A stretch of 64,000 bases of DNA, taken from positions 888,185-952,184 of the forward strand of contig ML769386.1 in assembly GCA_009733575.1 (NCBI GenBank). The letters are read 5' to 3'. Origin of the DNA: Gymnopus androsaceus JB14 (Eukaryota > Basidiomycota > Agaricomycetes > Agaricales > Omphalotaceae). Positions 23,510-35,076 of the stretch are shown in pieces. The notes beneath the pieces were generated by a model. It searched no databases. It had not been told where the DNA came from and saw only the letters and a list, made by a program, of their open reading frames with translations. The number at the start of each line of letters is the position of its first letter. Position 1 is the stretch's first letter. The translations under genes were made by a program, and so were the position numbers.

Positions 23510-25169
23510 CTACTTCTGCACTACCGAAAATTTGTATGTTGATTCCCAGACATACGGCCGGTCTGGTCCATAGATTGGGTCAATACCGAAGTCGGGGTTG
23601 TTGACGGCGTCGATATAGGATTCTTGTTCAATCACCAGGCAAGAGTGATCTGTGTAGTTCGCTAGTGGTCCTCCTTGGTCAACCTGGGAATCATTCGTCA
23701 GTGAACGGAAATTCGAGGGAAAATATTTGTACATACCTTCCTTGGGACATTTGCCACACTATTGCAAGTGTAGATCTATCGTGGACGGTAATGAGAAATC
23801 GAGTGCGATTTACTGACAACTATCCTTACCTGCAAAGCAGGCTGGTTGCTAATGATGTCGAGTCTGAGGGATTTATCAGTTGAAGCGGTTTGAATGATGA
23901 GATAGATACTACTGACTTGATCCCAGAATTGGTATCCCAAATAGAGAATTTAGGTGTAGAGGTAAGGCCTGGGTCGTCATAAATCCAACAATTGTCAAAC
24001 CCGACACAACCCGTTCCACAAAACTCTCCTGCCGTAGTCTGATTGATACTGTCCCCAAGAGATTTGGCTGCATTAAAGTCCAAGGGCGTCCCTTCAATGC
24101 TACCGAGCACGCCAGTAGGGATAAGATTCCCGTCTGTCTCGACATACTTTGACGAATTGAACTGCACAAAGTGAGCGCCAAGATCGTCGCTTTCTTGGTA
24201 GGCTTCGAGATTCCAGTAATGGTGCCCACTGAGCATGATGGGGGTTGGCGCGTCAGCTAGAGCGTGGATTTTGAAATGCCAAGTTGATTCATTCTGTAGC
24301 GTATAAGTGACCTGGAGGGGAGGCATGAGAAGAGCTTTAACGAGGAGAAATGGTGCGGTGCCCTTACAGTTGTGAATACATTTCCGGGGAACCCTTCCAT
24401 GCCATTGGGGTCCAGCAGAGAGAATGATACAGAGTTGGCTGATGATCCGGTGATGTTCCAGACGCGACTGTTGAATCCATCCGAGCCTCCGTGTAACGTG
24501 TCGGTTCCTTTGTGGATGGTTCAGTTAGACCCAAAAGACCACCGAAACCGAGAATATGTGCGTACCATTATTATCGTTTTCAACAAGCTGGAATTTTTTA
24601 CCAGGTCCTGACGCGTCCTTTGAGATAGGGATTGTAAAGGTTCCGTTCCGAACTCGGTTTGCATATCGCCCCACTATCGGACCTAGAAAGACGAGTTAAG
24701 AGGCTCAGGCCCAAGTTAAAAAATCGCGTCAAGTACCAAAGTAGTCTGTAGCAGCTGCTGCAGTTGTGTACTCAGTCTAATGTTGGGGTTTCGTTGAGAT
24801 GCGCGTCCGCTTGAACTATCAGCATTACTTACCAGATTGTCGAATCCTATAATAATATCTCTAAAGTTGCCGGTCTATACACGATTATAATATATTACGG
24901 CTTTGAGGTTAGATGTAATTACCTTGTCTTTGACCCAGAAGTTAACGACTGCAGCACCGATGTTGATGAATCTCGCATGCGCTGAGCCATCGGGCGAGCT
25001 TATGTTGACCGCTTCAACCGTCTACGAAGAACGCTCGTCAGTACCAGGTAAGAATTCGATTGAAGAAACACACCGCCCCAGTGGCATTCCTCTTTTCCAG
25101 AGACGCTGAAGCGCTCAGAGCAAGACATGAAAAAGGTAGCAGTAGTCGAAAAACGCTCTGCAACATCAT
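23510..25169 (-). CDS. Secreted aldose 1-epimerase (galactose mutarotase)
   Basis: Mutarotases interconvert alpha and beta anomers of aldoses. The N terminus MMLQSVFRLLLPFSCLALSA is a signal peptide, so this is an extracellular member. Seen in order: ISSPDGSAHARFINIGAAVV, NFWVKD, IVGRYANRVRNGTFTI, the substrate loop DTLHGGSDGFNSRVW, VTYTLQNESTWHFKIHALAD, then PTPIMLSGHHYWNLEAYQES containing the catalytic-type histidine, FDNCWIYDD, and near the end CLVIEQESYIDAVNNPDFG with the catalytic-type glutamate. Seven or more short introns are required. Length and order match the family. Being secreted, it probably acts on sugars released outside the cell, which is inference. Confidence 0.9.
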
Positions 25170-25557
25170 CTTGATGATTCTGTGCGGGGGTTAAGTGATG
25201 GTAAATCTTCAGCATCCTATTTAACTTGTGTTGGAGATGCAGGGATGTCATCGATTGAAATATGGAGTGACGCCTCTCACTACCGATTGAACCAGCTGAC
25301 GACCTCCATTGTATGCAAATTATATGCGCCAAATCTGATGGATGAGGACCTCGGTGGACCGCGTGTGGTACACCACCGATGAAAGCACACTCTCCCGTTG
25401 AAATAAGGGGTATTTATTCCTTTAAGGAATTTAAAAGAATAAAGATACAAGCGGTAGAAATATGAGTGTATGAAAGACGAGCATCGTGACCGCGTCATGC
25501 GCACAGTGGAGAGAAAATCGCGGGACGACAACTCATCTGAATCATTGCACCCACGGT
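25170..25557. other. Intergenic region upstream of the mutarotase
   Basis: About 390 bp with no gene seen; the part next to 25169 should be the mutarotase promoter and the part next to 25558 the 3' flank of the BRCT gene. Confidence 0.5.
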
Positions 25558-26452
25558 CTATCTAGGCCCGGCTTCCCGCTTCTGTTTCTGTTTCTGCGTC
25601 TGGAACATATTAGCCAAATCCATCGTGCTATTATTCTTCAGCATTGTGTATTCGCGTTCAGGTCGTCGTTTTCCTGCTTCAATGCTGTCAAAGACCCATT
25701 CGGGTCTGACAACATGGACAGGAATGCGTGATTTCGTGGTTAAAAGTTTGTGTGTCTTGCGTCCATTTAATGGTTGGGAGGTCAAGATGTGGGTGGCGCC
25801 TGAAGCTGAGTATCTAATTTTATTTAAAGAACTTATATCAGTTAAATATCAGCGCATGACAGAGTTCGGGACCAACAATATATGACCTCCTGCTTGAGCG
25901 ACGATACGCTTGATTTCGGTATCAGTTGTATTCTCCAAGAAACCATCGATGTAGACTTTGACATTGGACAATATTTGTCCTTGTTCTGCAGCAGCAGCAA
26001 CCTCTTTTTGCGCTGCAAGCTTGTGGCTGCGTTCTTGGTGATATTCGCGATGGTTTCTTCGTCCCTCTGAAACTTGGTGGCCAGAAGCCATAGATACAAC
26101 GTGTTCTACAGAGATCGTGAGGTTTCGAGGCAAGAAGAGAGGCGAATGTGGTACAAACCAGTACGTTCATAGAGATCGGAATGGGTAATAGGATTGTTGG
26201 TGTCTTTCAGGGTTTTCAACAGCAACTTGGTGACTGTTGACGATGAGGGAGGAGTATCGCTTTCAGGCAGAAGATCAAGTAGACTGGTGGTACACGATTA
26301 GTTATATAGGCGCCGCATAATTGGAGTTCTCGCCTGTTCTTCTTTGGCCTCTGTGCGGTGGTATAAGGCTTAAACCTGGAAGAGCTAGGAGCCTTCTGCT
26401 CAGGAGTCTCGCTCCGAGCAGATGATTTGGTGGATTTGAAGTATTTCTCCAT
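25558..26452 (-). CDS. Small BRCT-domain protein
   Basis: The N terminus MEKYFKSTKSSARSETPEQK resembles a PIP-like or disordered tail, followed by LRELQLCGAYITNRVPPV-type sequence after the start. The C-terminal half is a BRCT domain: LSNVKVYIDGFLENTTDTEI, KRIVAQAGGHILLVPNSV, then after an intron THILTSQPLNGRKTHKLL, HVVRPEWVFDSIEAGKRRPE, YTML. The conserved tryptophan of BRCT helix 3 is present (RPEWVFDSI). The pattern is closest to the single BRCT of Rev1, but no polymerase domain follows, since the protein stops at 25558. It is probably a phosphopeptide- or DNA-damage-related adaptor. Divergent from the folate gene with 137 bp between starts. Confidence 0.8.
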
Positions 26453-26589
26453 GTAATCAGAATAATCAGGACAATATATACAACGAAGAGGTCATTAAAA
26501 CTTAAAGAATGGTTGTTGCAGAAGACAAGAGAGTGATCGTTCTGCTGAGTCAACTCGGCGCTTTTTTTCTTTGATCATTAAAACGACTG
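26453..26589. promoter_or_regulatory. Bidirectional promoter, BRCT gene / folylpolyglutamate synthase
   Basis: The two start codons lie 137 bp apart on opposite strands, so the region must serve both genes. No specific site is recognised. Confidence 0.55.
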
Positions 26590-28562
26590 ATGGGGAAGAT
26601 AAACCTGTTTTTCTCTTCTCTGCCTTATCTCTATCGCCGTGGCACTAGGGGAATGTCTTCAAGGACTTATCAAGATGCTGTGAACAGCTTGAACACGCTG
26701 CAGTCTAATGCTGCCACCTTGGACGCTGTACGAGCTTCCGGCGGTCGTCTCAGTAATTTTGCTATTCCGGAAATGATTGAATATTTGGAAAGAATCGGGT
26801 ATAAGGTGCGCTGGCGATTTAGCAACAAAAGTACTTAAAATCTCATTTCTAAAAGACAGAGGATTTGAATGCCATGAATGTTATTCACATAACTGGAACC
26901 AAGGGAAAAGGATCGACCAGCGCGTTTACTGACTCGATACTACGGCATGCGAAACCCGAATGGAAAATTGGTATAAAACAACAAATCATTCCCACTTGCA
27001 GTCTTAACGTGGATACGCAGGTCTCTATACTTCACCTCACTTGGTCGCCGTTCGTGAACGGATACGTATCAACGGTCGTCCTCTATCCGAGGAGGATTTC
27101 ACAAAGTACTTCTTCGAAGTATGGGACAGACTAAAGGCAAATGAGGTGTGTCCTACTTTTCCTGTCCTTTACATTTCCCAACACATATGACACAGAGAAA
27201 GCTCGAAACCACTCCATTCATGCCTGGATACTTTAGATTCGTCACTCTCATGGCTTTCCACACATTCTTGAGTCTCGGTGTCGATGCTACTGTTCTCGAA
27301 GTCGGAGTTGGGGGAACGTATGACAGCACCAATATTGTTCCCAAACCGATTGTCACCGGTATCACCGCGCTCGGCATTGACCATGTTGGGGTTTTGGGCA
27401 AGACTCTGAAGGAGATTGCGTGGCAGAAGGGCGGTATATACAAGGTCAGCAGCTTTGATATATTCGGGCGCATTCACTGATCAAGCTTCAGGAAGGTGTT
27501 CCTGCGTTTTCAGTTCCACAACCGGAGGAAGGAATGCAAGTCTTGGTAGAGCGCGCAAAGGAGCTCAAGGTGAGTAAGATGCGCCCATCCTTGATATCAA
27601 ACTTGAGCAAGTTGAAAGGCTTCTGAATTCGTCGTGACGTCTAAACTACCGGAGATTTCCAACGTCAAACTGGGTATTGATCTTTGTTATTCCCATGTGC
27701 AGTTTTCTGAACGCAGCTACCATAGGCCTTGCTGGTGCCCATCAAGTTGGAAATGCGATATTGGCCGTACATCTTGCAAAGTCGTTCCTCCGAAATTCAG
27801 ACCCTAGTAGCGCAGAAGAGGCCTCTCTTCCTCAATCCTTCATCGATGGTTTAGAGGACATCAAATGGCCTGGTCGCTGTCAAACTGTCGCAGACCCTGC
27901 ATATCCTGGACTAACATGGTATCTCGATGGCGCACATACCATTGAAAGTTTGGAATGTAGCATACAGTGGTTTGTGAAACCAGGTGTAGGCTTATCTTTA
28001 GATCCCGCTTCGTCAGTTGTCTACACATTCGTACATTGACACTTACCCATCCCATCCATCTAGTCGATCATTCAAACGGACACTGATATTCAACACTGGA
28101 GGCGGGCGTGCAGGCCCCTCGTTTCTAGAAGCGATCTACAAGCAGATTACTGTGCAATTGAGCGAGAACCAGTCTTCTGAAGATCCTACCACCTTCTTTG
28201 ACCGGGTAATATTCTGCACAAATGTTACCTATGCTGACGGAGGTTTCAAAGGCGGTAAATGATCAAGATTCTTTGCTCGTATCAATATGTCTGAACCTCT
28301 GCTGGTAGATTTGACGGCTGTTTCCCTTGCACCGGATGACTTGGCACAGCTCAAGACTCAGAATCAGCTAGCTGATGCCTGGACGTCTCTCGTACCTTCC
28401 TTCCCAAAGGACAGGATCCATGTTCTTCCTTCCGTCGAGCATGCTATCCGCACTGTTCGAGAGAGCGAAACCCCCGGGTCCGTCAAAGTTTTGGTCGCGG
28501 GTAGTTTACATCTCGTTGGAGGTGTGATTGAGGTTGCTGGTCTTGCAGAGGTTGCATTGTAA
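26590..28562 (+). CDS. MET7: Folylpolyglutamate synthase
   Basis: FPGS adds glutamate residues to folates, retaining them in cytosol and mitochondria. The P-loop is intact in HITGTKGKGSTSAF at about 26884. Other family blocks: GLYTSPHLVAVRERIRINGR (joined across an intron at 26969-27018), PGYFRFVTLMAFHTFL, VLEVGVGGTYDSTNIV, ITALGIDHVGVLGKTLKEIA, WQKGGIYK, AATIGLAGAHQVGNAILAV, WPGRCQTV, TWYLDGAHTIESL with the conserved histidine, and the C-terminal GSLHLVGGVIEV. About eight introns join in frame. Two ATGs are in frame: 26590 gives a basic, aromatic leader (LFFSSLPYLYRRGTRG), and 26653 starts MSSRTYQDAVNSL. That fits the dual mitochondrial/cytosolic start usage known for eukaryotic FPGS. Confidence 0.93.
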
Positions 28563-28734
28563 ATTTCGAACGGAGTTGTAAGTTATTGTGTATGATTAGT
28601 ATGGGCGTACGCTTCCTCCCTTTTTTGCCTTCAACAGGTTATAATTCCGATACTTGTACAGTCACTAATTTATAAATCTAGTTATATACATACAACAATA
28701 TATACTGTACATAAGATAGAAATACATAGATAGC

Positions 28735-30634
28735 TCAACGCTTGCGTCTCCCTACAGGTTCCGCCCCATAGAAATTGATAGCCTGTTTATCCAAAAATTC
28801 TCGAAGATGCAGCTTCAATTTCGCAGCAGATCGACCTCCGCTTGGCCGTCTACCATTGACAAGAAGACGTCAAAGTGAATAGGCTGTGAAAAGACATCAT
28901 CAGTATGGATCTGTATTTGAACGAAGTGACTTGCCTCTAATCGCAAGATACGAAGATGCAGCACTGTATCTTGGACGATCCTATTCCTCAGGTCTTTATC
29001 CCACTCTTCATCAAACTCGGGCTGCTTTTTAGCTGTAGCAGTCTTCTTTTTCCGACGCGGAGCTGTGGTTGAGGTACCGGCAGGACTACGAGAACGAGAT
29101 TTCGGCTTCTTTGGACGGCGTTTAGGCGATGGGTTGATAGGAGATGGAGGTTGGATATGGGTAGTAGGGGGTAGTGAATCAATGTCGTTTTCCGGTTCAT
29201 AATGCAGGTACGCTTCGTCTGCGTATTGCTCCAACTCTTCATCCCATGGGTACGACTCGTCGTCCTCTTCCTGAGGGCTAGATGGCGGACGACTGGAAAA
29301 AGTCGATAAAGTGTGTTTTCTTGGAGAAGGGGTGAGCGGGGGCGAGCTGGGAGCTTCCAAAGTCTTCCCAGCTTCCCGAGTCGGAGAGGTTTGGTTTGAG
29401 CTTGAAGAGACGTATATCAGGGGAGTAGGAGGAGGAGAGCGAGAATTCTGAGAGTCATTAGTCTGCTTTGTGATGAGCAAGATGGATAGACGTACGATCT
29501 GTTTCTTTTTGGATGGAGTCTCTAGATTGTGCGCGTCAATGTCTGTTAGGACCTGAGGAATCTCGGCGCTTTCCAAAGTTGGTGGAAAGCCAGCAGGAGG
29601 AGACTCGGGACTTTCTCCATCGTTGTGAAACATGGGTTGAGCCTGAAAGCCAAGTTGTTTGGCCAGCCTGCTTTTTCTAAATCTCGGGGTCGAGGATAGC
29701 TCACCATCCGAAGCATATTCACCAACCCTATGCTCACGGATCGCACGAACATGAACGTCTCCTCTGGCGACGATAGTTCGAGCTTTTTGCATGATAGCAT
29801 CTCGCGTTTCTCCGATATCCTTGACTGATCCTATGACCTCCTGGCGCCTAGTACGTTTCTTGGGCGCAGCGTCGTGTACGACTTTGTCGTAAAAGGTATT
29901 TGGACCGGAAGCCTCGGCTATGGCTTTGCCTTTACCCTTGGGTTGGATAGGAGGTGCATTTTCAATGCCCTTGCGCACCAATCCCATTAGCGTGTCGTCC
30001 TTGATTCCCTGCTTCTTCGCGCATGCTTTGATATGTGTAAGCTTCTGGGGCACGCTTTTTCTTGTTGTCCATACAGAATCACAGCATACACAAACTAGCA
30101 GGCGCGACATGGAATCGGCAGGAAATTCATCGGTAAGACGCTGTACGACGCTCTTCGCTACTGGTTTCTTGGCTGGAAGAGCACTAGAGGTGGACATTTG
30201 CCGGATTAGAGAAGAAGGGGTGATTTTGGGTTTGCTTGGCCCAGCAGGAGCAGTAGGAATGTGGGCGTATTTGGAGAGGCGTAGCGATGGAAACGAGTCG
30301 TCGAGCTCAGGATCGTAATCGAGAAAGCAGCGAGGAAGTCCAGTTGGCAATTCCATAGAGGAATCTGTGGCACTGGTCAGTATTCTACGCGATATTGTGA
30401 TATAATAAAAATCGACGCGCCACTAATCTCAATCACGCTAGTATCATTTGCTTTGCTGGTCGGCTGAACAGGACTCTCATCGTCTGCGTGTATTAATTAG
30501 TCGGGGGTTGATTGCAGAGTAAAAGGAAGTGTACCAGAAATCTCAATGATACTGTTTGCCAGCCTGGCAGCCTCTCGTTCTGGCTCTGAATCCTCTACAA
30601 TTTCTTCGTCGAGAATTCTGCGAGCAGGGCGCAT
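28735..30634 (-). CDS. SLX4: Structure-specific endonuclease subunit SLX4
   Basis: Slx4 is the scaffold that activates the Slx1 nuclease on branched DNA. The C terminus has the Slx1-binding helical domain: LRNRIVQDTVLHLRILRLE, joined through a 51 nt GC-AG intron to PIHFDVF, then LHLREFLDKQAINFYGAEP and GRRKR. The N terminus has an acidic, SUMO-interaction-like repeat (SIIEIS twice) and a Cys/His cluster CVCCDSVWTTRKSVPQ...HIKAC. The middle is basic, Ser/Pro-rich and disordered, as in the family. The frame breaks by one base right after HFDVF (about 28859-28871); the stop at 28735 applies if that base is restored, otherwise the frame ends at 28815. An upstream ATG at 30694 is in frame; 30634 (MRPARRILDEEIVEDSE) is preferred. 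Confidence 0.82.
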
Positions 30635-30798
30635 GTTGTAACGCGATGAAAGAAGGAGATTTCGTGATGAAAGCAATAATCTTAAAGAAAACATTCAGAA
30701 TTATGTAAATTTCACGACGCGTTTGCAGTTGTTTACTCTTTCTACCATCTACTCTTTATCTATTTCAATATTAGACATTATAGTCACTAGAGAAAAAA
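30635..30798. promoter_or_regulatory. Bidirectional promoter, SLX4 / KAP120
   Basis: About 164 bp between the divergent starts. Pyrimidine-rich on the plus strand before 30799; no specific site recognised. Confidence 0.5.
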
Positions 30799-33700
30799 AT
30801 GGCCCAGGAGGTCTCACCCGAAGAACTATTCGCAGTCATCAGCGACGCCACATCTCAAGATCCTTCACGCGTAGAACCTTCCGCCAAACGACTCAAGCAG
30901 CTTTTCCAACAAGCTGGAGTATACGATGCTCTGCATATAATCGCAGCCACAAAAACCTTGCCTTTGCCAATCAGGATCCAGGCAAGCCTTCAATTCAAAA
31001 ATGAAGCTCTCAAAAATTGGAAGTCGAGAAAGTACGAGTTGCTCTCTTTTCCGATTGAACTGTACATCTCACTGCTTGACAGGCTTCAAACCCCTCAAAA
31101 CCGCGATAATATTCGCAAGCGATGTCTAACGTTTCTTGAAGAAGAGGATGCCACTGTAAACACTACTTGATCTATCTTTATGTTCTCAATAACCTTCTCT
31201 CCAGATTGCAGATTGCAACAAGGTATCTGTCGCAAGGATTGCTCGAGCCGATTTCCCAGAGGCTTGGTGCGTTTTCTTATGCCTTCGATTGCTTTACTGA
31301 TCACTCATCCCATTGTAACAGGCCTTCCCTAATTGACGAACTAATGGCCGTTATTAATACCAACTTGACCCAACGCTACATAATGGGCGTAGACGATCCT
31401 CTATCCTTTCTCAGGCTTCAGCGCGCACTACAACTACTATGTGGTGTCACCAAGGAATTCTCCAGCATGAAGATGTTGACCGGTGTTCAGACAATGAAGA
31501 AGGTACATGTTTTCATTCAAAATATAATCTAGACTGTGCTCAGGCTTCTTTAGATATTCGACCATCTACATCTTACTATCAACGACAACTTTGTCAAGGT
31601 TTTCGAGCGAGTTCAAGTATCTCTAGATCCCCGAAATTTCGGAAACCCCAGCTTGTGCGCCGATCTGGTCATCTCCCATCTACTATTCAAAGTTTTAGTG
31701 ACGTTAGCCGCTTGGGTATGGCAACAGTCAAGTAGGATGTCGAACGAAGAAAAACAGATCAATGGTTCATGGGTTGGTGTTTCTTCGCGCGAATCATCAC
31801 GAATGGTCCTGATATTCCTTCGACAGCTAGCACAAGTGTTTTCCAACTCTATCCAACAACTCCAGAGTCTGGTCGTTCGACGCGCAGAAGTTCTCAAACT
31901 GCATGTCGCGTTACCCAATTCTCAGGCATTCACTGCACACCAGATTCTCACAAAACATATTCGTCGCTTCGGAAAATTCTACCTTCGAATGGCTTCTGTC
32001 GATCCTAAAAGGCTCGCAGAATTACCGAATTGTAGCGATCTAGTGATGTTTTACTGGAGTCAGATTACTGAAGCAGCGAATAATCTTTCAAAGATCCAAG
32101 GTACGATCGCATACTACTTGGGCCCAGTTAACCTGCTCACAAGATTTCCCCAGACCAGCCTGCAGCATTGTATCCAGTAAGATTTTTGGTCCAGGGTCTT
32201 GTCCTTTTCAAGGATCTGCTTGGTCAATGGAAAGCTCAAAGACGAGACGGGACTCCAAACAAAAACGGTTGGTCATGTCGCTTTCTTTCCACTTGTGCGC
32301 TAACATTGATTTTCTAGTCCTCACCGCACAATTTATCGGCGAAGCGGTAACGGTTATCGTCGGTTCTCTGCTACCTCTCCCACAAGCGGACCTCAAAAGC
32401 TTGGAGGATGATCCCGAAGAATGGGTTAGCACCGAGGAACAAGACGACCAGCAATGGGAATACGAACTGCGACCGTGTAGCGAGCGAGTTTTGACCCAAA
32501 TTTCGAATCAATACCCTCAGTATGTTACGCCACTGTTGACAAAGGTGTTTATGGATGCAGGTAAAACGCGCTATGATATTTTCGTGATCTATATCGCTCA
32601 TGGTTTCTTTACAGTCAGTCCGGGTGCCAGCATTAGTGTAGCAAATAAGGAAGCCCTTTATTGTGCTATCGGCCGCTGCTGTCAGCGTTTGAAAGGAGAG
32701 ATCCATTTCGAGGATTGGGTGAATCAAATCCTCACTGCTGAAGTCCAGTTGCCAGCGGAAAGTGATCCTTTGTGCGTGACGATGTATCTTATATGGGTGC
32801 TCGCGCTTACTCTGGTCATAGCATGTTTCTACTAAAGCGGAGGATTGCCTGGGTCCTTGGAAAGTGGATGTCAGAGTCTTGCTGCTCTCCCAACATGCCC
32901 GCTATATGGCAAATTTTGATCCATCTTCTTTCTCAGCGGGGTAGAGGCTCGACGGTAATTCGACTGACAGCTGCAGTTGCTCTTCGACAGGGCGTCGATG
33001 TAATTATTTCTGACCTTTCACTGATGGTCTACTCATCGTTGTTCTCCAGACACTAGATTTCAACCCTGATGAATTCGCACCTTTCCTTTCTGGGGCTGTT
33101 ACTCAGCTTATGAACTTGATTGGCGAAGCCAACACCTTTGACAGCAAACGGAAGGTAGACGATGCACTCAACGTAGTTATTGACAGAGCTGGTGCCAAGG
33201 TATGTGTATCTGTAGCGATTGAGTTACCAATGCAATGTGAACTCTTTTTTCTCCAGATTATCCCTCTCGTACCATTGATTTCCGGTCCTATACCAGCTCT
33301 TTGTACGTGCTCTTCTTTTTTCATGCAGATTATTCCGGATCTCACTATTCGTTCTGTAGGGATGGAGGCGGACGACGATTGGCTCTTCAAAAGTTCTCTT
33401 TTGGTGACTATGACCAATCTCGTCAAGGTATGCAACGCAATTCGCTCCTGGGTGAAAAGTACCTCTAACAGCTATATGCCCAGGCAATCGGTATAGAATC
33501 CGTTGGGTTATCACATATTGTAGTGCCGCTTGTGCAGGACAGTATGAATCAAGGCGTGCGTCTTCTCCTCTTCATCCTACAAACGCCTTTCTCACTTTTT
33601 TTCTTTTGCAGTTCAATCTCGACGGCGATGGTATTGATCTGTGGAAAGAGGCCATGAGGAATACCGCCACGATCGATAACCCCAACCCCCAAGCCGCCCT

Positions 33701-34873
33701 GTCGAGTCTTATTCCTTTGTTGGTACAACACTTGAACACCAATCTGGATCTACTCGGCACCTTGCTCTATATCACGGAATCGTATTTCATCCTCGATCCA
33801 TCTCGTATGTTGAAGGTGAGCCCAATCAAACCTACCTGCAGTTTTATTTCGTATTTATTTATGCCCTAACAGATCGATGCGGTCGCCCTACTTCAGGTTT
33901 TCCTGGGCATAATCCAAGGGCCTGCAATTCAGCAAAACAAGAAGGATGCGATAGGCGCATTGAGTATCTTAGTGCAACTCACTCATTCGTCTTTATGGGG
34001 TGAAGCAATGCATACCTCTGGTTTATTCCCCCATCTTTTGGACGTGTTCATCATTGAAGATGTATGTTTCCTACTTGCAAGTAGCTCACGTTTCGTTTCC
34101 TGACCATGCAAACAGGAAGACACTCAAATCCTTTGTCAAATTGAATATCTGTTTTCACGTATTGCGTTATCGGATTGCCCGATGTTTCTTCAGCTTATCT
34201 CAGTTGCGACGCCGTTGTTGAAAGGCCGAAAGGCAGCAGAGTCTAATACGGGTCATGTCCCGCTAACTGAAGCGAAAGTCTACGACTTGTTTCTAGATCG
34301 ATGGTGGGGTACTGTAAGTATCCATTGCGTTTGTTCCCTCCTTGCTTGGGCTAACTCTCTTTCATTCAGTTTGATGCCATGTCGCAACCGAGACATCGGA
34401 AGCTCATAGCGATGGGGACTGCGGTCCTCGTCAGCACCGGACGACCAGAAATCCTTTCTCGTCTTCATTCAGAGTTTTTCAATCTTTGGATGGATGTCTT
34501 TTGCGAGATCAGAGAGGCTCAAAATCCTCCTCCGACAGATGACAATGGCGAGGAGGTACAGTCGATTCTGACTTTATACTGGGAGCACGATGATGCGCCT
34601 GCGTCTTATTATCAAGGTTCAGAAGGTACACCCGAATACGAGCGGAGGAAACAGGTATGTCTTGCGCGTGAATATCCCTACGGCTTTCAAAGGCTCAATC
34701 AATTATTGATGTAGATTTTTGAGAAGGATCCTGTTCGTATGGAGAAGCTGAGTACGTTTGTGGGTGCTCGGTTGCGTCAAGCTCAAGAAATATGCGGGCC
34801 AAGCTTTGAGCAGTATCTTAGAGAAGCTGATCCAACGGTTTTGGAGCAGATACGAGCTGAAGTATCTATGTGA
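30799..34873 (+). CDS. KAP120: Importin-11 / Kap120-type karyopherin beta
   Basis: A nuclear transport receptor made of HEAT repeats. The N terminus has the importin-beta N-terminal pattern (SAKRLKQLFQQAGVYDALHI, PLPIRIQASLQFKNEALKNW), followed by FPSLIDELMAVINTNLTQRY, a long HEAT solenoid (for example EGLVLF-type segment near 32190, FEDWVNQILTAEVQLPAESD at 32710) and a C-terminal part typical of the importin-11 branch: FNLDGDGIDLWKEAMRNTAT, LLVQHLNTNLDLLGTLLYIT, ESYFILDPSRMLKIDAVALL, LIAMGTAVLVSTGRPEILSR, and the end FEQYLREADPTVLEQIRAE. About 15-20 introns. In yeast Kap120 carries ribosome-biogenesis cargo such as Rpf1. Paralogous karyopherins are possible, but the C-terminal blocks favour this one. 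Confidence 0.87.
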
Positions 34874-35076
34874 TGTTCTTGCATGATCTTTTACAACATT
34901 TACTATTCTATTATTGCATTTATCTGTACGACTGAGGAAATAATAACGCTGAATTGGGTTTCCCTGTAGTACCTGTGCTCATAGCGAGGCTGCTACACTT
35001 GGATTAAGGTCCAACTTCGAATGTAACGGGCGCTAATTGTAATCAGCACTTAATTTCGTACCCAGATCTCTACGCT

